Assembly (NCBI RefSeq): GCF_014837235.1
Contig: NZ_JACYFT010000001.1
Coordinates: 1,067,688 to 1,131,687 of the forward strand
Length of the DNA: 64,000 bases
Direction: 5' to 3'
Source: Limnohabitans radicicola
GTDB taxonomy: Bacteria > Pseudomonadota > Gammaproteobacteria > Burkholderiales > Burkholderiaceae_C
The position numbers and the translations under genes are program-made. Positions 27,817 through 37,321 of this stretch are shown here, piece by piece. Position 1 is the first letter of the stretch, and each line of letters starts with the position of its first letter. The notes below the pieces were generated by a model, which was not told the DNA's origin, did no database searches, and saw only the letters and a list, made by a program, of their open reading frames with translations.

Positions 27817-28980
27817 TTACTTGATCCAGAGGCGAACCGCGTCCCAGGCCCGGCCCAAAACACCGGCCTGCTCCACCGGCTCCAGCACCATCAAAGGCAC
27901 GTCGATCAGGGGCTGCTCGCCGCGCAAGACCTTGAGCGAGCCCAGCATCTGACCCTTGTTGAAAGGGGCAATCAGCGGCTCTGGCCGGACCACCTGGGTC
28001 TTGATCTGGGCCACACTGCCTGCTGGCACGGCGACGATCAGCGGGTAGAAAGACCCGATCTTCACCACGGGGGTCTTGCCCTTCCAGGCGGCAGGGGTGG
28101 CCACCGCCTGGCCTGCGTCAAACAACTTGACGGCGTCATAAGCGGTGTAACCCCAGTTGAGGAGCTTCTGACTTTCGTTGGCGCGGGCGTTTTCGCTGTC
28201 GGCCCCGAGCACGATGGACAACAGGCGGCGCGAGCCCACATTCGGGAAATCGCGCCTGGCCGTGGCCACGAGGCAATAGCCCGCCGTCTGGGTGTGGCCA
28301 GTTTTCAGGCCGTCGACCGTGGGGTCACGGAACAGAAGCAGATTGCGGTTGCTCTCATTGGCTGCGGGCGTGCCCTCGTAGCGGTATTTCTTGATGGCGT
28401 AATAAGGCACATATTCAGGAAAGTCGCGTATCAACCGCAACGCCAGTGTGCTCAGGTCACGCGCCGTGGTAGTGTGCCCGGCCTCGGCCAAGCCTTCCGG
28501 GTTTTTGTAGCTGGTGTTTTTCATGCCCAGGACTCTGGCCTGGTCGTTCATGAGCTGTACAAACCGCTCCACCGAACCGCCCACCCCTTCGGCCAGTGCC
28601 ACCGTCGCATCGTTGCCCGACTGGACCACCATGCCCTTGACCAGATCCTCCACCGGCACCCGCATCTTGGGGTCGATGAACATGCGCGAGCCGGGCATCT
28701 TCCAGGCCCGCTCGGACACCGGCAAAGTCTGCTTGAGGTCCAGCTTGCGCGACTTCAGGGCCTCAAAAACCAGGTAAGCCGTCATCAGCTTGGTCAGCGA
28801 GGCTGGCTCCACCGCCATGTCGGCGTCCTTGGCAGCCAGCACTTGGTTGGCAGTGACATCGATCAGCAAATACGCCCGGGCGGCCACCTCGGGCGGCTGG
28901 GGCATCTGGGCCTGGGCCGCCAGACTCCACAAGGACAGGGCGATCAGGACCGCTTTGAAAAGGCGTTTCATCTGGTTCAT
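27817..28980 (-). CDS. D-alanyl-D-alanine carboxypeptidase (PBP5/6 type)
   Basis: Trims the terminal D-alanine of peptidoglycan pentapeptides in the periplasm. From MNQMKRLFKAVLIAL it has a signal peptide cut after about residue 25 (AAQAQ), then the serine-hydrolase motifs SLTK (Ser61, Lys64), SGN (121-123) and KTG (226-228). About 387 residues, with a C-terminal beta domain and an amphipathic end (AWDAVRLWIK) like the membrane anchor of PBP5. A start three codons later (MKRLFK) is equally possible; no clear ribosome binding site decides. Confidence 0.95.
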   Translation of the reverse strand: MNQMKRLFKAVLIALSLWSLAAQAQMPQPPEVAARAYLLIDVTANQVLAAKDADMAVEPASLTKLMTAYLVFEALKSRKLDLKQTLPVSERAWKMPGSRMFIDPKMRVPVEDLVKGMVVQSGNDATVALAEGVGGSVERFVQLMNDQARVLGMKNTSYKNPEGLAEAGHTTTARDLSTLALRLIRDFPEYVPYYAIKKYRYEGTPAANESNRNLLLFRDPTVDGLKTGHTQTAGYCLVATARRDFPNVGSRRLLSIVLGADSENARANESQKLLNWGYTAYDAVKLFDAGQAVATPAAWKGKTPVVKIGSFYPLIVAVPAGSVAQIKTQVVRPEPLIAPFNKGQMLGSLKVLRGEQPLIDVPLMVLEPVEQAGVLGRAWDAVRLWIK

Positions 28981-29018
28981 GTGGGTGGCTTTCAGAACCC
29001 TGCCGGGTCCATCCAAGT

Positions 29019-29657
29019 TCAGGCGTAGGCTGGCGAGAGCAAATGGCGCACCGTCAGCGACTTGAGCAGGGGCAATTGCCCATGAAAGAAGTGCTCCACC
29101 CCGGGAATCACCGTCACGGGCAGTGACTGGGGACGCGCCCAGTCCATCACGCTGGCCAGAGGCACGGTGTCGTCCTGCTCACCATGCAACACCAAGGTGC
29201 GCTCATGCATCGCTGGGGCCACAGGAGCCACCTCGAAACGGGACGCCGCCGTGCCAACCAGCACGACTTTTTCGGGCGGACGGACCTCGACCAGCTGTTG
29301 CAGCACATGGCTGGCGACAAAAGCACCAAACGAAAACCCGGCCAATGCCAATGGCCCGGTGGGAGCCACTTGGGTCATGACCGCCAACATGTCTGCCGCC
29401 TCGCCGCGGCCTTCGTCGTACACACCCTCAGAAGCGCCTACCCCCCTGAAATTGAAGCGCACCGCCTGCCAGCCGCACAGCACAAAAGCCCGCGCCAGCG
29501 TCTGGACCACCTTGTTTTGCATGGTGCCGCCAAACAAGGGGTGCGGGTGGGCAATGACGGCTGTGCCACGCACAGGCGCGTCGGCTGGCACATCCAGCAA
29601 GGCCTCCACGACTCCGGCGCCGCCTTGCAGGCTGAGTTTCTGGGTGGCCGAATTCAT
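29019..29657 (-). CDS. Alpha/beta hydrolase, YjfP/dienelactone-like
   Basis: A 212-residue hydrolase. HPHPLFGGTMQNKVVQTLAR near residue 37 and FNFRGVGASEG near 69 are the hallmarks of a family annotated as CocE/NonD or UPF0227-like bacterial hydrolases. The nucleophile is Ser109 in AGFSFGAF, the acid is in GEQDDTVP near 172 and the histidine in GVEHFFHG near 191. The substrate is unknown. The ATG overlaps the ferredoxin stop by one base, a coupling often seen in Burkholderiales. Confidence 0.88.
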   Translation of the reverse strand: MNSATQKLSLQGGAGVVEALLDVPADAPVRGTAVIAHPHPLFGGTMQNKVVQTLARAFVLCGWQAVRFNFRGVGASEGVYDEGRGEAADMLAVMTQVAPTGPLALAGFSFGAFVASHVLQQLVEVRPPEKVVLVGTAASRFEVAPVAPAMHERTLVLHGEQDDTVPLASVMDWARPQSLPVTVIPGVEHFFHGQLPLLKSLTVRHLLSPAYA

Positions 29658-30001
29658 CAGCGGCCCAAGTGTTCCGGGGTCAGCAAGCGTGTCACCACTT
29701 GCCCCTTGGCGAGATGCGAGTCGACGATTTCGTCGATGTCGGCCTGGTCCACATAGCTGTACCAGGTGCCTTCGGGGTACACCACCGCCACGGGGCCCCC
29801 TGCACAGCGGTCCAGGCAACCGGCCTTGTTGACACGCACCTGGCCCGGACCCGCCAGACCCAGTTGCTTGATGCGGTTCTTGCAGTGGTCAAAAGCGGCC
29901 TGGGCATCGTGCTGGGCGCAACTGGCCTCACCGTTCTTGCGCTCGTTCAGGCAAAAAAAGATGTGGCGCTTGAAATAAAGGCTCGGGTTTTCGGTCGTCA
30001 T
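29657..30001 (-). CDS. Thioredoxin-like [2Fe-2S] ferredoxin
   Basis: A 114-residue ferredoxin of the NuoE-like thioredoxin fold. The four cluster cysteines are Cys17 (FFCLNERK), Cys28 (ASCAQHD), Cys62 and Cys66 (GCLDRCAGGPVAVVYPEG). It starts MTTENPSLYFKRHIFFCLNE. The electron partner is not clear. It sits between VanZ-like and hydrolase genes, coupled to the latter. Confidence 0.93.
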   Translation of the reverse strand: MTTENPSLYFKRHIFFCLNERKNGEASCAQHDAQAAFDHCKNRIKQLGLAGPGQVRVNKAGCLDRCAGGPVAVVYPEGTWYSYVDQADIDEIVDSHLAKGQVVTRLLTPEHLGR

Positions 30002-30010
30002 GACCGGATT

Positions 30011-31108
30011 TTAGGCGGCCGGGGGTTGCGAGAGCCTGGCCACAAGATAAGCCAGCAAACCATACGGCCAAAGCCAGCCCAGCCACTGTATGAGTCCATG
30101 AAAACGGATGAACCGCCCCTGCTCCCAGGCCTGCAGGGTCTGGGCGAAGTACACATCGGCCGAGGCATTGTTGAGCAAGGCCAACTGCCACACCAGCAAG
30201 ATCAACATGAGCACCAAACACACCCGGGCAGGTGCCAGGCACAAGCCCAGACAGGCCAGCACGGCGAGCGCACCGCCCAGCAAGACTTCGCTGCCCACCC
30301 AGTCCCACGCGTGCGCTGGTCCATAAGTCAGCGCCGCCGACAAGGCGCTGCCCAGCAAGCCCAGCGCCATCAGGGTTGCCGCCAGGGTCAGGCGCTGGTG
30401 GGTCTGGCGCAACACGCTGTACGCCAGCAAACAAGGCAGCAGCACGCCCATGGCCACACACAGAACTTCGTTGATGGGCAAAAGCGGCTGCAACTCCACC
30501 TCGCGCAGGGGCAGCAAGTCCAGCAAGGGCGAGCCCTGCATCTCCTGCACCAGCGCCGCCTCCAACCGCTCCAGAACTTGTCCCAGCCCAAAAGGCACCG
30601 CCACAGGGAACAGCAGCGCAAGCGGCCACAGGGCCAGCAAAGCCAGCGCGCCGCTCGACTCGGGGACAAACCAGCGCTCACGGAAGCGGCTCCAGTGGTC
30701 CACTGCCCCGGCCCACTCCAGCGCCCGCGCCGCCATGGCGCCCACCAGGGCCCCTGCCACATTGAGCGCCCCGTCCACATTGGAGGGCACCCGGGCGGGC
30801 AAAAACATCTGCAAAGACTCCAGCGTCAACGAGAGCGCAGCAGCAGCCAGCGTGGCCCACAAGACAGCCGGTGCACGGGGCCGCGTGCGGTGGATGGCCA
30901 AAGCACACAAAAAGCCCAAGGGGGCGTAGCCCAACACATTGGAGATGACGTCAAACCCTGTCCAGTAACGGGGCAAAGGCGCCAGCAGAAAGGACCAAGG
31001 GGCAATCCCCTGGATGCGCCACTGGTCAAACGGGTAAAGGCTGGCGTAGACGATCAGCAGCGCGTAGATCCAGGCCAGTGGCCAGGCGGCAGTGCGGCGC
31101 GTGACCAT
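30011..31108 (-). CDS. VanZ-like membrane protein
   Basis: A 365-residue protein with roughly nine or ten hydrophobic segments. The N-terminal third has the VanZ-like layout: IYALLIVYASLYPFDQWR near residue 15, DVISNVLGYAPLGFLCAL near 54, and the PSNVDGALNVAGALVGAMAA segment near 109, matching the NxxxFxPxGfl and D-x-x-x-N blocks of the family. VanZ relatives are linked to teicoplanin resistance and envelope functions, but the role here is unknown. It starts 13 nt after hemJ and 9 nt before the ferredoxin gene. Confidence 0.85.
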   Translation of the reverse strand: MVTRRTAAWPLAWIYALLIVYASLYPFDQWRIQGIAPWSFLLAPLPRYWTGFDVISNVLGYAPLGFLCALAIHRTRPRAPAVLWATLAAAALSLTLESLQMFLPARVPSNVDGALNVAGALVGAMAARALEWAGAVDHWSRFRERWFVPESSGALALLALWPLALLFPVAVPFGLGQVLERLEAALVQEMQGSPLLDLLPLREVELQPLLPINEVLCVAMGVLLPCLLAYSVLRQTHQRLTLAATLMALGLLGSALSAALTYGPAHAWDWVGSEVLLGGALAVLACLGLCLAPARVCLVLMLILLVWQLALLNNASADVYFAQTLQAWEQGRFIRFHGLIQWLGWLWPYGLLAYLVARLSQPPAA

Positions 31109-31121
31109 GCTTGAAAACCGA

Positions 31122-31550
31122 TCAGAACGGCTTGACGACCACCAGGATCACCGCCGCCAGCATCATCAGCACCGGAATTTCGTTGAACCAACGGAACCAG
31201 ACATGGCTGCGCTGCATGGTGCCCGCCTTGAATTTGCGCAGGATCACGCCGCAGCCGTGGTGGTAGCCAACCAAAACCAGCACGATGGCCAGCTTGGCGT
31301 GCATCCAACCCTGGCCGGGCCCGGTGCCAATGCCGTAGCCCAACCAGAGCCACAAACCCAGACCCAAAGCAGGCACCGCCAGCAAGGTCATGAAGCGGTA
31401 GAGCTTGCCTGCCATGAGCAGCAGGCGCTCGCGCTCGGCCACCGAGCCGGGCTCGACCATGGCCAAATTGACAAAAATGCGAGGCAAATAAAACAAGCCG
31501 GCAAACCAGCTGGCGATGAAAACGATGTGAAGGGCTTTGGTCCAGAGCAT
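31122..31550 (-). CDS. hemJ: Protoporphyrinogen IX oxidase, HemJ type
   Basis: A 142-residue membrane protein of the HemJ family, which oxidises protoporphyrinogen to protoporphyrin in heme synthesis. It starts MLWTKALHIVFIASWFAGLF with the conserved His8, then YLPRIFVNLAM; GWMHAKLAIVLVLVGYHHGC near residue 78 and RWFNEIPVLMMLAAV near 118 complete the pattern of four helices. It is divergent from hemB, which strengthens the call. The frame is open further upstream, but that part overlaps a terminator and is not coding. Confidence 0.92.
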   Translation of the reverse strand: MLWTKALHIVFIASWFAGLFYLPRIFVNLAMVEPGSVAERERLLLMAGKLYRFMTLLAVPALGLGLWLWLGYGIGTGPGQGWMHAKLAIVLVLVGYHHGCGVILRKFKAGTMQRSHVWFRWFNEIPVLMMLAAVILVVVKPF

Positions 31551-31603
31551 GACCGGAGTGTAGCCAGCCGTGCAGGGCTGTCCAGATCGCCCGGGGAACG
31601 GGC

Positions 31604-31633
31604 AAAAAAAACCCCCGACCAGAGGCCGAGGGT
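31604..31633 (-). terminator. Intrinsic terminator upstream of hemJ
   Basis: On the minus strand a 10-bp stem (ACCCTCGGCC / GGTCGGGGGT, two G-U pairs) with loop TCT is followed by eight T. It lies 54 nt before the hemJ start codon, in the sense direction of hemJ. Confidence 0.75.
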
Positions 31634-31705
31634 GGGAAGCCTTTTTGCTGTGACGCATCCAGGCGCCCGCTCAGGGAGGTAAAGCGGGGAACGGCAAGCC
31701 GTCCG
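31604..31705 (-). ncRNA. Candidate small RNA with an anti-Shine-Dalgarno loop
   Basis: Predicted minus-strand transcript of about 102 nt. From 5' to 3' it holds a short GC-rich hairpin (31689-31704), a hairpin CCCGCT / AGCGGG (31683-31688 with 31666-31671) whose loop reads TTACCTCCCTG and could pair with GGAGGU ribosome binding sites, a linker, and a terminator (31604-31633). Stems in the terminator use G-U pairs that exist only in minus-strand RNA. It could instead be an attenuator in the hemJ leader, because hemJ lies downstream. Confidence 0.5.
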
Positions 31706-31711
31706 AAGTGA

Positions 31712-32845
<1,134 letters not shown>

Positions 32846-32852
32846 ACCGTTC

Positions 32853-33989
32853 ATGCGGGTCTTCTGCATTTCGGGCGCACAGGTTCAAGCCGGACTGGCG
32901 CTGCCCGAGCAACTGCCCGAGCAAGGTTACGTCTGGATCGCCTGCTCGCGCGAAGCCTTTTTGGCCGAGCTGGGGGTGATTCAGAACACCCTCGAAAAAC
33001 TCACCGGGCAAACGCTGGTGGACCTGCATGTCTCGGACCTGCTCAATGCCCAACTGCCCTCGCGTTTTGATTACAGCTCGCATTACGACCTGATGGTGTT
33101 CAGGCGTCTGGCCCAGCGGCCAGACAGTGCAGCGGCCAGTCCCGCAGCGCTCACCAACAATGGCCTAGCCCCGCAAGGCGGCAAACGCTCCGGCCCACCT
33201 GTGCTGCACCGCATCGACACCAGCCCGGTCGGCTTTGCGGTGTTCGACCGCGTGCTGCTCAGCGTGCACCCGGCCGACTGCGCCGTGCGCGAAGCCTATG
33301 CCAGCCGCCTGCTGGCCAGCACGCAGGCCCACGACGCGACCGACCCGCGCTCGACTAGCGCACGCGGGGTGCCCCACAACCCGGCAGACATGATGCTGCG
33401 CATCGTCAGCCACATGGTCGACGGCTATCTGGACCTGCGGCGAGAACTCAGCCGCCAGCTGGATCACTGGCAAGCCGAGCTGCTGCACCCACGCACCCGC
33501 TTCAACCGCTGGGACGCCTTGCTGCACGCCCGCATGGCCTTGCACCAGCTCGAAGCCCTGTGCGACGACCAGCACACCGCCATGCAAAGCTGGACCGAGT
33601 CGCTCGACAGCTGGCGGGTCGCCGAAGACGGCACCGCCGAGCGTGAGCACGAACTGCTCAAGATCCGCAGCCGCGATGTGCTCGAACACATCGACCGGGT
33701 GGTGCAACACGTGCGCCGCCTGGAACACAACACCGAAACCGCCGTGCAAATGCACTTCAATGTGCAAGGCAACCGCACCAACGACATCATGCGCACCCTG
33801 ACGGCGCTGACCGCGATCTTCTTGCCGCTGAACCTGATCGCGGGCATTTTCGGCATGAACTTCGAGTTCATCCCCTGGCTGCACCAGGCCTCTGCCTTCT
33901 GGTGGACACTGGGCAGCATGGGCGCCATCGCCCTTGTCATGGGGCTGGTGTTCTGGCGCAAGCGCTACCTGGCCAGAACCGGCGGCTAG
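32853..33989 (+). CDS. corA: Magnesium/cobalt transporter CorA
   Basis: A 378-residue CorA-family channel. The large cytoplasmic N-terminal part is followed by a long helix (ending HVRRLEHNTETAVQMHFN) and two C-terminal membrane helices. The signature GMN follows the first helix in LNLIAGIFGMNFEFIPWLHQ near residue 335, and the protein ends in a basic tail (FWRKRYLARTGG). A variable insertion around residues 90-175 is rich in Ala and Ser and may be a loop. It starts 7 nt after hemB and is probably cotranscribed; magnesium supply would suit the magnesium-type HemB. Confidence 0.93.
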   Translation: MRVFCISGAQVQAGLALPEQLPEQGYVWIACSREAFLAELGVIQNTLEKLTGQTLVDLHVSDLLNAQLPSRFDYSSHYDLMVFRRLAQRPDSAAASPAALTNNGLAPQGGKRSGPPVLHRIDTSPVGFAVFDRVLLSVHPADCAVREAYASRLLASTQAHDATDPRSTSARGVPHNPADMMLRIVSHMVDGYLDLRRELSRQLDHWQAELLHPRTRFNRWDALLHARMALHQLEALCDDQHTAMQSWTESLDSWRVAEDGTAEREHELLKIRSRDVLEHIDRVVQHVRRLEHNTETAVQMHFNVQGNRTNDIMRTLTALTAIFLPLNLIAGIFGMNFEFIPWLHQASAFWWTLGSMGAIALVMGLVFWRKRYLARTGG

Positions 33990-34026
33990 GCACAAACTGT
34001 CGCGGCAGGACGCCGACCCTGCACAA

Positions 34027-34719
34027 TCAAGCGAGGTGCTTGGCAAAGAATGCCAGCGTGCGCTCACGGGCCAGCTGGGCCGATGGGGCATGCCAAGCAC
34101 CGCGCTGGTCGCAGTTGAAGCCGTGGTGTGCCGCGTAGGTGTGCACCTCGACCTCAGGGTGCGCCTTTTTGAAGGCCTCCACCGTGTCCAGCGGGATCCA
34201 CTTGTCCTCCTCGGCAAAGTGCGCCAGCACCGGCACGTGGGATTGACGTGCGGTTTCTTCTGGGGTGGTCACGCCACCGCCGTAGTAAGGCGCAGCAGCG
34301 CTCAGGCCCTTGAGCGTGCAGGCCGTGCGCCAGGTCAGCAAACCGCCCCAGCAGTAACCCACGATGCCCACCTTTCCGCCACCCGAGGCCTTGGCCGCGT
34401 GGTCAATGGCGGCCTGGATGTCCTGCATCACGCCGGGTGCAGGCAAAGCCTCGACCGCTGTCTTGTAGCCAAAACCTTCGCCCATGTCGGCGTCGCTGTA
34501 ACCCAGCTCCACACCGGGCTTGACCCGGTGAAACGCCGCTGGCGCGACAGCCACATAGCCCTCGGCCGCATAGCCATCGGCCACGTTGCGGATGTGGCTG
34601 TTGACGCCAAAAATCTCCTGGATCACCACCACCGCGCCCTTGGGCGTGCCCGCAGGGCGGGCCTCGTAGGCAGGCACCACGGTGCCGTCTGTGGCTTTCA
34701 ATTCAATCATCGTTCCCAT
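34027..34719 (-). CDS. Dienelactone hydrolase family protein
   Basis: A 230-residue alpha/beta hydrolase of the carboxymethylenebutenolidase group. The nucleophile is Cys123 in GIVGYCWGGLLTW, with Glu35 in IQEIFGVNSH, Asp172 in AEEDKWIP and His near 199 in AAHHGFNC completing the catalytic set. Dienelactone hydrolases open lactones in chloroaromatic degradation, but this branch has many general members. The start at 34719 (MGTMIELKATD) has AAGGA six bases upstream; a TTG further up was rejected. It is 27 nt after the isomerase gene in the same direction. Confidence 0.92.
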   Translation of the reverse strand: MGTMIELKATDGTVVPAYEARPAGTPKGAVVVIQEIFGVNSHIRNVADGYAAEGYVAVAPAAFHRVKPGVELGYSDADMGEGFGYKTAVEALPAPGVMQDIQAAIDHAAKASGGGKVGIVGYCWGGLLTWRTACTLKGLSAAAPYYGGGVTTPEETARQSHVPVLAHFAEEDKWIPLDTVEAFKKAHPEVEVHTYAAHHGFNCDQRGAWHAPSAQLARERTLAFFAKHLA

Positions 34720-34746
34720 GTTCATTCCTTGGTTCAATTCAACACA

Positions 34747-35349
34747 TCAACGGCTCAGAGCCCGCTCGACAAAATCGAGCCGATCCTGACCCCAGAAAAT
34801 CTCGCCACCAACCACATAGCTGGGCGCGCCGAACACCCCGGCATCGATGGCCGCTTGCGTGTACGCCTCATAACGCTCTTGCACCGCCTGGCTGTGCGAC
34901 TGCTCAAGCAATGCCGCAGGCAAACCCTGCTCGGCCAGCAACTCGGCCAGCACCTTATCGTCGGCGATGTTGCGCTCCTGCGCCCAGCAAGCGGCCAGCA
35001 CCGCGCCCGCCACCTGCATGGCCGCCGCTGCGCCTTGCGCCAGGTCGGCAGCGATGATGAGGCGGGCCGCATCGTCGCCGCCCACAGGGAAGTACTTGGG
35101 CTTGAGGTTGAGCGACGCTTTCAGGTGCTCGCTGAAACGCTGCAGCTCCACCAGCCGGTAAGCCTGGCGCTGGGGCGCACGCTGGCCCAATGGCAGGCCG
35201 CCCGAAATCGGGAACACTTTACCGCCCAGGTCGATCGGCATGACCCGCACCGCAGCCCCTGCCCGCGCCGCGATCTCGGCCAGACGCTGGTGCCCCAAAT
35301 AAGCCCAGGGGCTTTGGGGAGCGAAGTAATAGTCCACTGTGTGACCCAT
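34747..35349 (-). CDS. 2-hydroxychromene-2-carboxylate isomerase / DsbA-like
   Basis: A 200-residue member of the DsbA-like thioredoxin superfamily, kappa-GST branch. MGHTVDYYFAPQSPWAYLGH places the serine (Ser13 in PQSPWAY) where DsbA has its CxxC, as in HCCA isomerases of naphthalene degradation. GVFGAPSYVVGGEIFWGQDR near residue 172 is the second hallmark. The start at 35349 is preceded by AAGGA at 7 nt. It probably isomerises an aromatic catabolite using glutathione; the pathway is unknown. It is divergent from the SDR gene. Confidence 0.88.
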   Translation of the reverse strand: MGHTVDYYFAPQSPWAYLGHQRLAEIAARAGAAVRVMPIDLGGKVFPISGGLPLGQRAPQRQAYRLVELQRFSEHLKASLNLKPKYFPVGGDDAARLIIAADLAQGAAAAMQVAGAVLAACWAQERNIADDKVLAELLAEQGLPAALLEQSHSQAVQERYEAYTQAAIDAGVFGAPSYVVGGEIFWGQDRLDFVERALSR

Positions 35350-35425
35350 CTTGATTCCTTGACGGTGTGTAATGTTTTCAGGGCGGATTGTGTCCGCAGT
35401 TTGCAAATCATGCTGGAGACCTCAG

Positions 35426-36172
35426 ATGAACAAAGTGCTTTTGGTGACCGGCGGCAGTCGGGGCATTGGTGCCTCTACCGCCTTGCTGGCGGCAGCCCAA
35501 GGCTGGACCGTAGCAGTCAACTACACCGCCAACTCGCTGGCCGCCGACGAGGTGGTGCGCCAGATCCGCAGCACGGGGGGCCACGCCATTGCGGTGCAGG
35601 CCGATGTGGCCGACGAGGCGCAGGTGCTGCGCATGTACGAGCACATCGACGCCAAGCTGGGCCGCTTGCAAGGTCTGGTGAACAATGCAGGCGTGGTCGA
35701 TGTCTCGGCACGGCTGGATGAGATGGACGTGGCACGCTGGAAGCGGATGTTCGACATCAACGTGATCGGTAGCCTGATTTGTGCACGCGAAGCCGTGCGC
35801 CGCATGAGCACCCGTTACGGCGGCGATGGCGGCAGCATTGTCAACGTGTCGAGCGCGGCAGCACGTCTGGGCTCACCCGGCCAGTATGTGGACTACGCCT
35901 CGGCCAAAGGCGCCATCGACGCCTTCACACTGGGCCTGGCCAAGGAAGTCGCGGGCGAAGGCGTGCGCGTCAACGCCGTGCGCCCGGGCCTGATCGACAC
36001 CGACATCCACGCCTCGGGCGGCCTGCCCAACCGCGTGAAAGACCTGCAGCACCTGGTGCCCATGCAGCGCGGTGGCACCGCCGACGAAGTGGCGCAAAGC
36101 ATCGTCTGGCTCCTGTCCGATGCGGCGAGCTACACCACCATGAGCCTGATCGACGTCTCTGGAGGTCGCTGA
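35426..36172 (+). CDS. SDR-family oxidoreductase
   Basis: A 248-residue short-chain dehydrogenase/reductase. The NAD(P)-binding TGGSRGIG is at residues 8-15, NNAG at 86-89, and the catalytic Ser142/143, Tyr157 and Lys161 (YxxxK in VDYASAKGAIDAF). The C-terminus ends in MSLIDVSGGR as in FabG-like enzymes. The start has GGAG seven bases upstream. It is coupled by one base (TGATG) to a MaoC dehydratase, so the pair may act on a beta-hydroxyacyl-CoA or a related substrate. Confidence 0.93.
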   Translation: MNKVLLVTGGSRGIGASTALLAAAQGWTVAVNYTANSLAADEVVRQIRSTGGHAIAVQADVADEAQVLRMYEHIDAKLGRLQGLVNNAGVVDVSARLDEMDVARWKRMFDINVIGSLICAREAVRRMSTRYGGDGGSIVNVSSAAARLGSPGQYVDYASAKGAIDAFTLGLAKEVAGEGVRVNAVRPGLIDTDIHASGGLPNRVKDLQHLVPMQRGGTADEVAQSIVWLLSDAASYTTMSLIDVSGGR

Positions 36173-36636
36173 TGGCCGAGTTCAAGTATTACTGGGAAGA
36201 CTTTGCCCCCGGCCAAGTGCGCGACCTGGGCACCATCACGCCCACCCGCGAAGAAATCATTGCCTTCGCCACACAGTTCGACCCACAACCCTTTCACCTG
36301 GACGATGAGGCCGCCAAAGCCTCGGTCTTTGGGGCCCTGTCGGCCAGCGGCTGGCACACCTGTTCGATGGCCATGCGGCTGATGGTGACGAACTTTTTGA
36401 ACGACACCTCCAGCCTGGGCTCGCCGGGTCTGGAAGGCATCAAATGGCTCAAACCTGTCTACCCGGGCGACACCTTGCGACTGCAATCGACCATGCTGGA
36501 AACCAAGCCCATGAGCAAGCGCCCCGACGTGGGCATGACCCGCAACCTGTGGGAAATGTTCAACCAGCACGGCGACAAGGTGCTGCACATGGAGGGCTGG
36601 GGCATGTTCCGCCGCAGAACGCCCGCCACCCCATAA
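36172..36636 (+). CDS. MaoC-like dehydratase
   Basis: A 154-residue hot-dog fold hydratase. The catalytic motif is in ATQFDPQPFHLDDEAAKAS, with Asp38 and His43 placed as in the (R)-hydratase family, and GWHTCSMAMRLMVTNFL near residue 62 follows. Its ATG shares a base with the SDR stop, and a GGAGG inside the end of the SDR gene supplies its ribosome binding site. It is likely to hydrate or dehydrate an acyl-CoA in the same pathway as the SDR enzyme. Confidence 0.9.
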   Translation: MAEFKYYWEDFAPGQVRDLGTITPTREEIIAFATQFDPQPFHLDDEAAKASVFGALSASGWHTCSMAMRLMVTNFLNDTSSLGSPGLEGIKWLKPVYPGDTLRLQSTMLETKPMSKRPDVGMTRNLWEMFNQHGDKVLHMEGWGMFRRRTPATP

Positions 36637-36663
36637 AGCCCCATCCGGCCCCACAATGCGCAC

Positions 36664-37302
36664 ATGGATTTCAAACCGCTCATCACCCTGATGGCCATCG
36701 TCAACCCGCTGGCCTGCGTTCCTTTCTTCATCCACTACACGCAGGGCTTCAGCCGGGCGCAGCGCCAGCGCACCATCCTGGTCTCGTCCACGGCCGCCTT
36801 CATCGTGATCGCAGCCAGCGCCCTGCTGGGCCTGCAGATTCTGGAGTTCTTCGGCATTTCACTGGCCAGCTTCCAGGTCGGCGGCGGCATGCTGCTGCTG
36901 ACCTCGGCCCTGTCCATGTTGAACGCGCAACCGGCCGAGGCCCGGGCCAACGCCGACGAAGTGCAAGACGCCGGGGCCAAAGCCGCTGTGGGCGCCAGCA
37001 TCGCTGTGGTGCCACTGACCATCCCGCTGCTGACTGGCCCGGCCACCATGTCCACCGTGGTGATTTACGCCGAAAAAGCCAAAACCATGTTCCAGCTGGG
37101 CACCCTGGTGGGCTACGGCGTGGTCATCGGCCTGGCCACGGCACTGTGCTTTTCAATGGCCGCGCCCATTGCACGTGTGCTGGGCCGCACCGGCATCAAC
37201 GTCATGACCCGACTGATGGGCCTGATCCTGGCTGCGCTGGCCGTGGAGGTGATGACCGACGGGCTGCACAAGCTGTTTCCTGTGCTGGCGCGCGGGGTTT
37301 GA
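36664..37302 (+). CDS. MarC-family membrane protein
   Basis: A 212-residue inner-membrane protein with six hydrophobic segments. LITLMAIVNPLACVPFFIHY near residue 6, GGGMLLLTSALSMLNAQ near 77 and VVPLTIPLLTGPATMSTVVI near 115 are characteristic of the MarC/YchE family. Despite the name, a role in multidrug resistance was not confirmed for E. coli MarC; the function is unknown. It follows the MaoC gene by 27 nt. Confidence 0.92.
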   Translation: MDFKPLITLMAIVNPLACVPFFIHYTQGFSRAQRQRTILVSSTAAFIVIAASALLGLQILEFFGISLASFQVGGGMLLLTSALSMLNAQPAEARANADEVQDAGAKAAVGASIAVVPLTIPLLTGPATMSTVVIYAEKAKTMFQLGTLVGYGVVIGLATALCFSMAAPIARVLGRTGINVMTRLMGLILAALAVEVMTDGLHKLFPVLARGV

Positions 37303-37321
37303 ACTGGCTTGGTCGCTGCGC

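Noticed and set aside
31674-31680. GGGAGGT on the plus strand as a ribosome binding site for a small gene
   Set aside because: No ATG, GTG or TTG lies 5-10 bases downstream; the next ATG is about 30 bases away. The same bases are better explained as the loop of a minus-strand hairpin.
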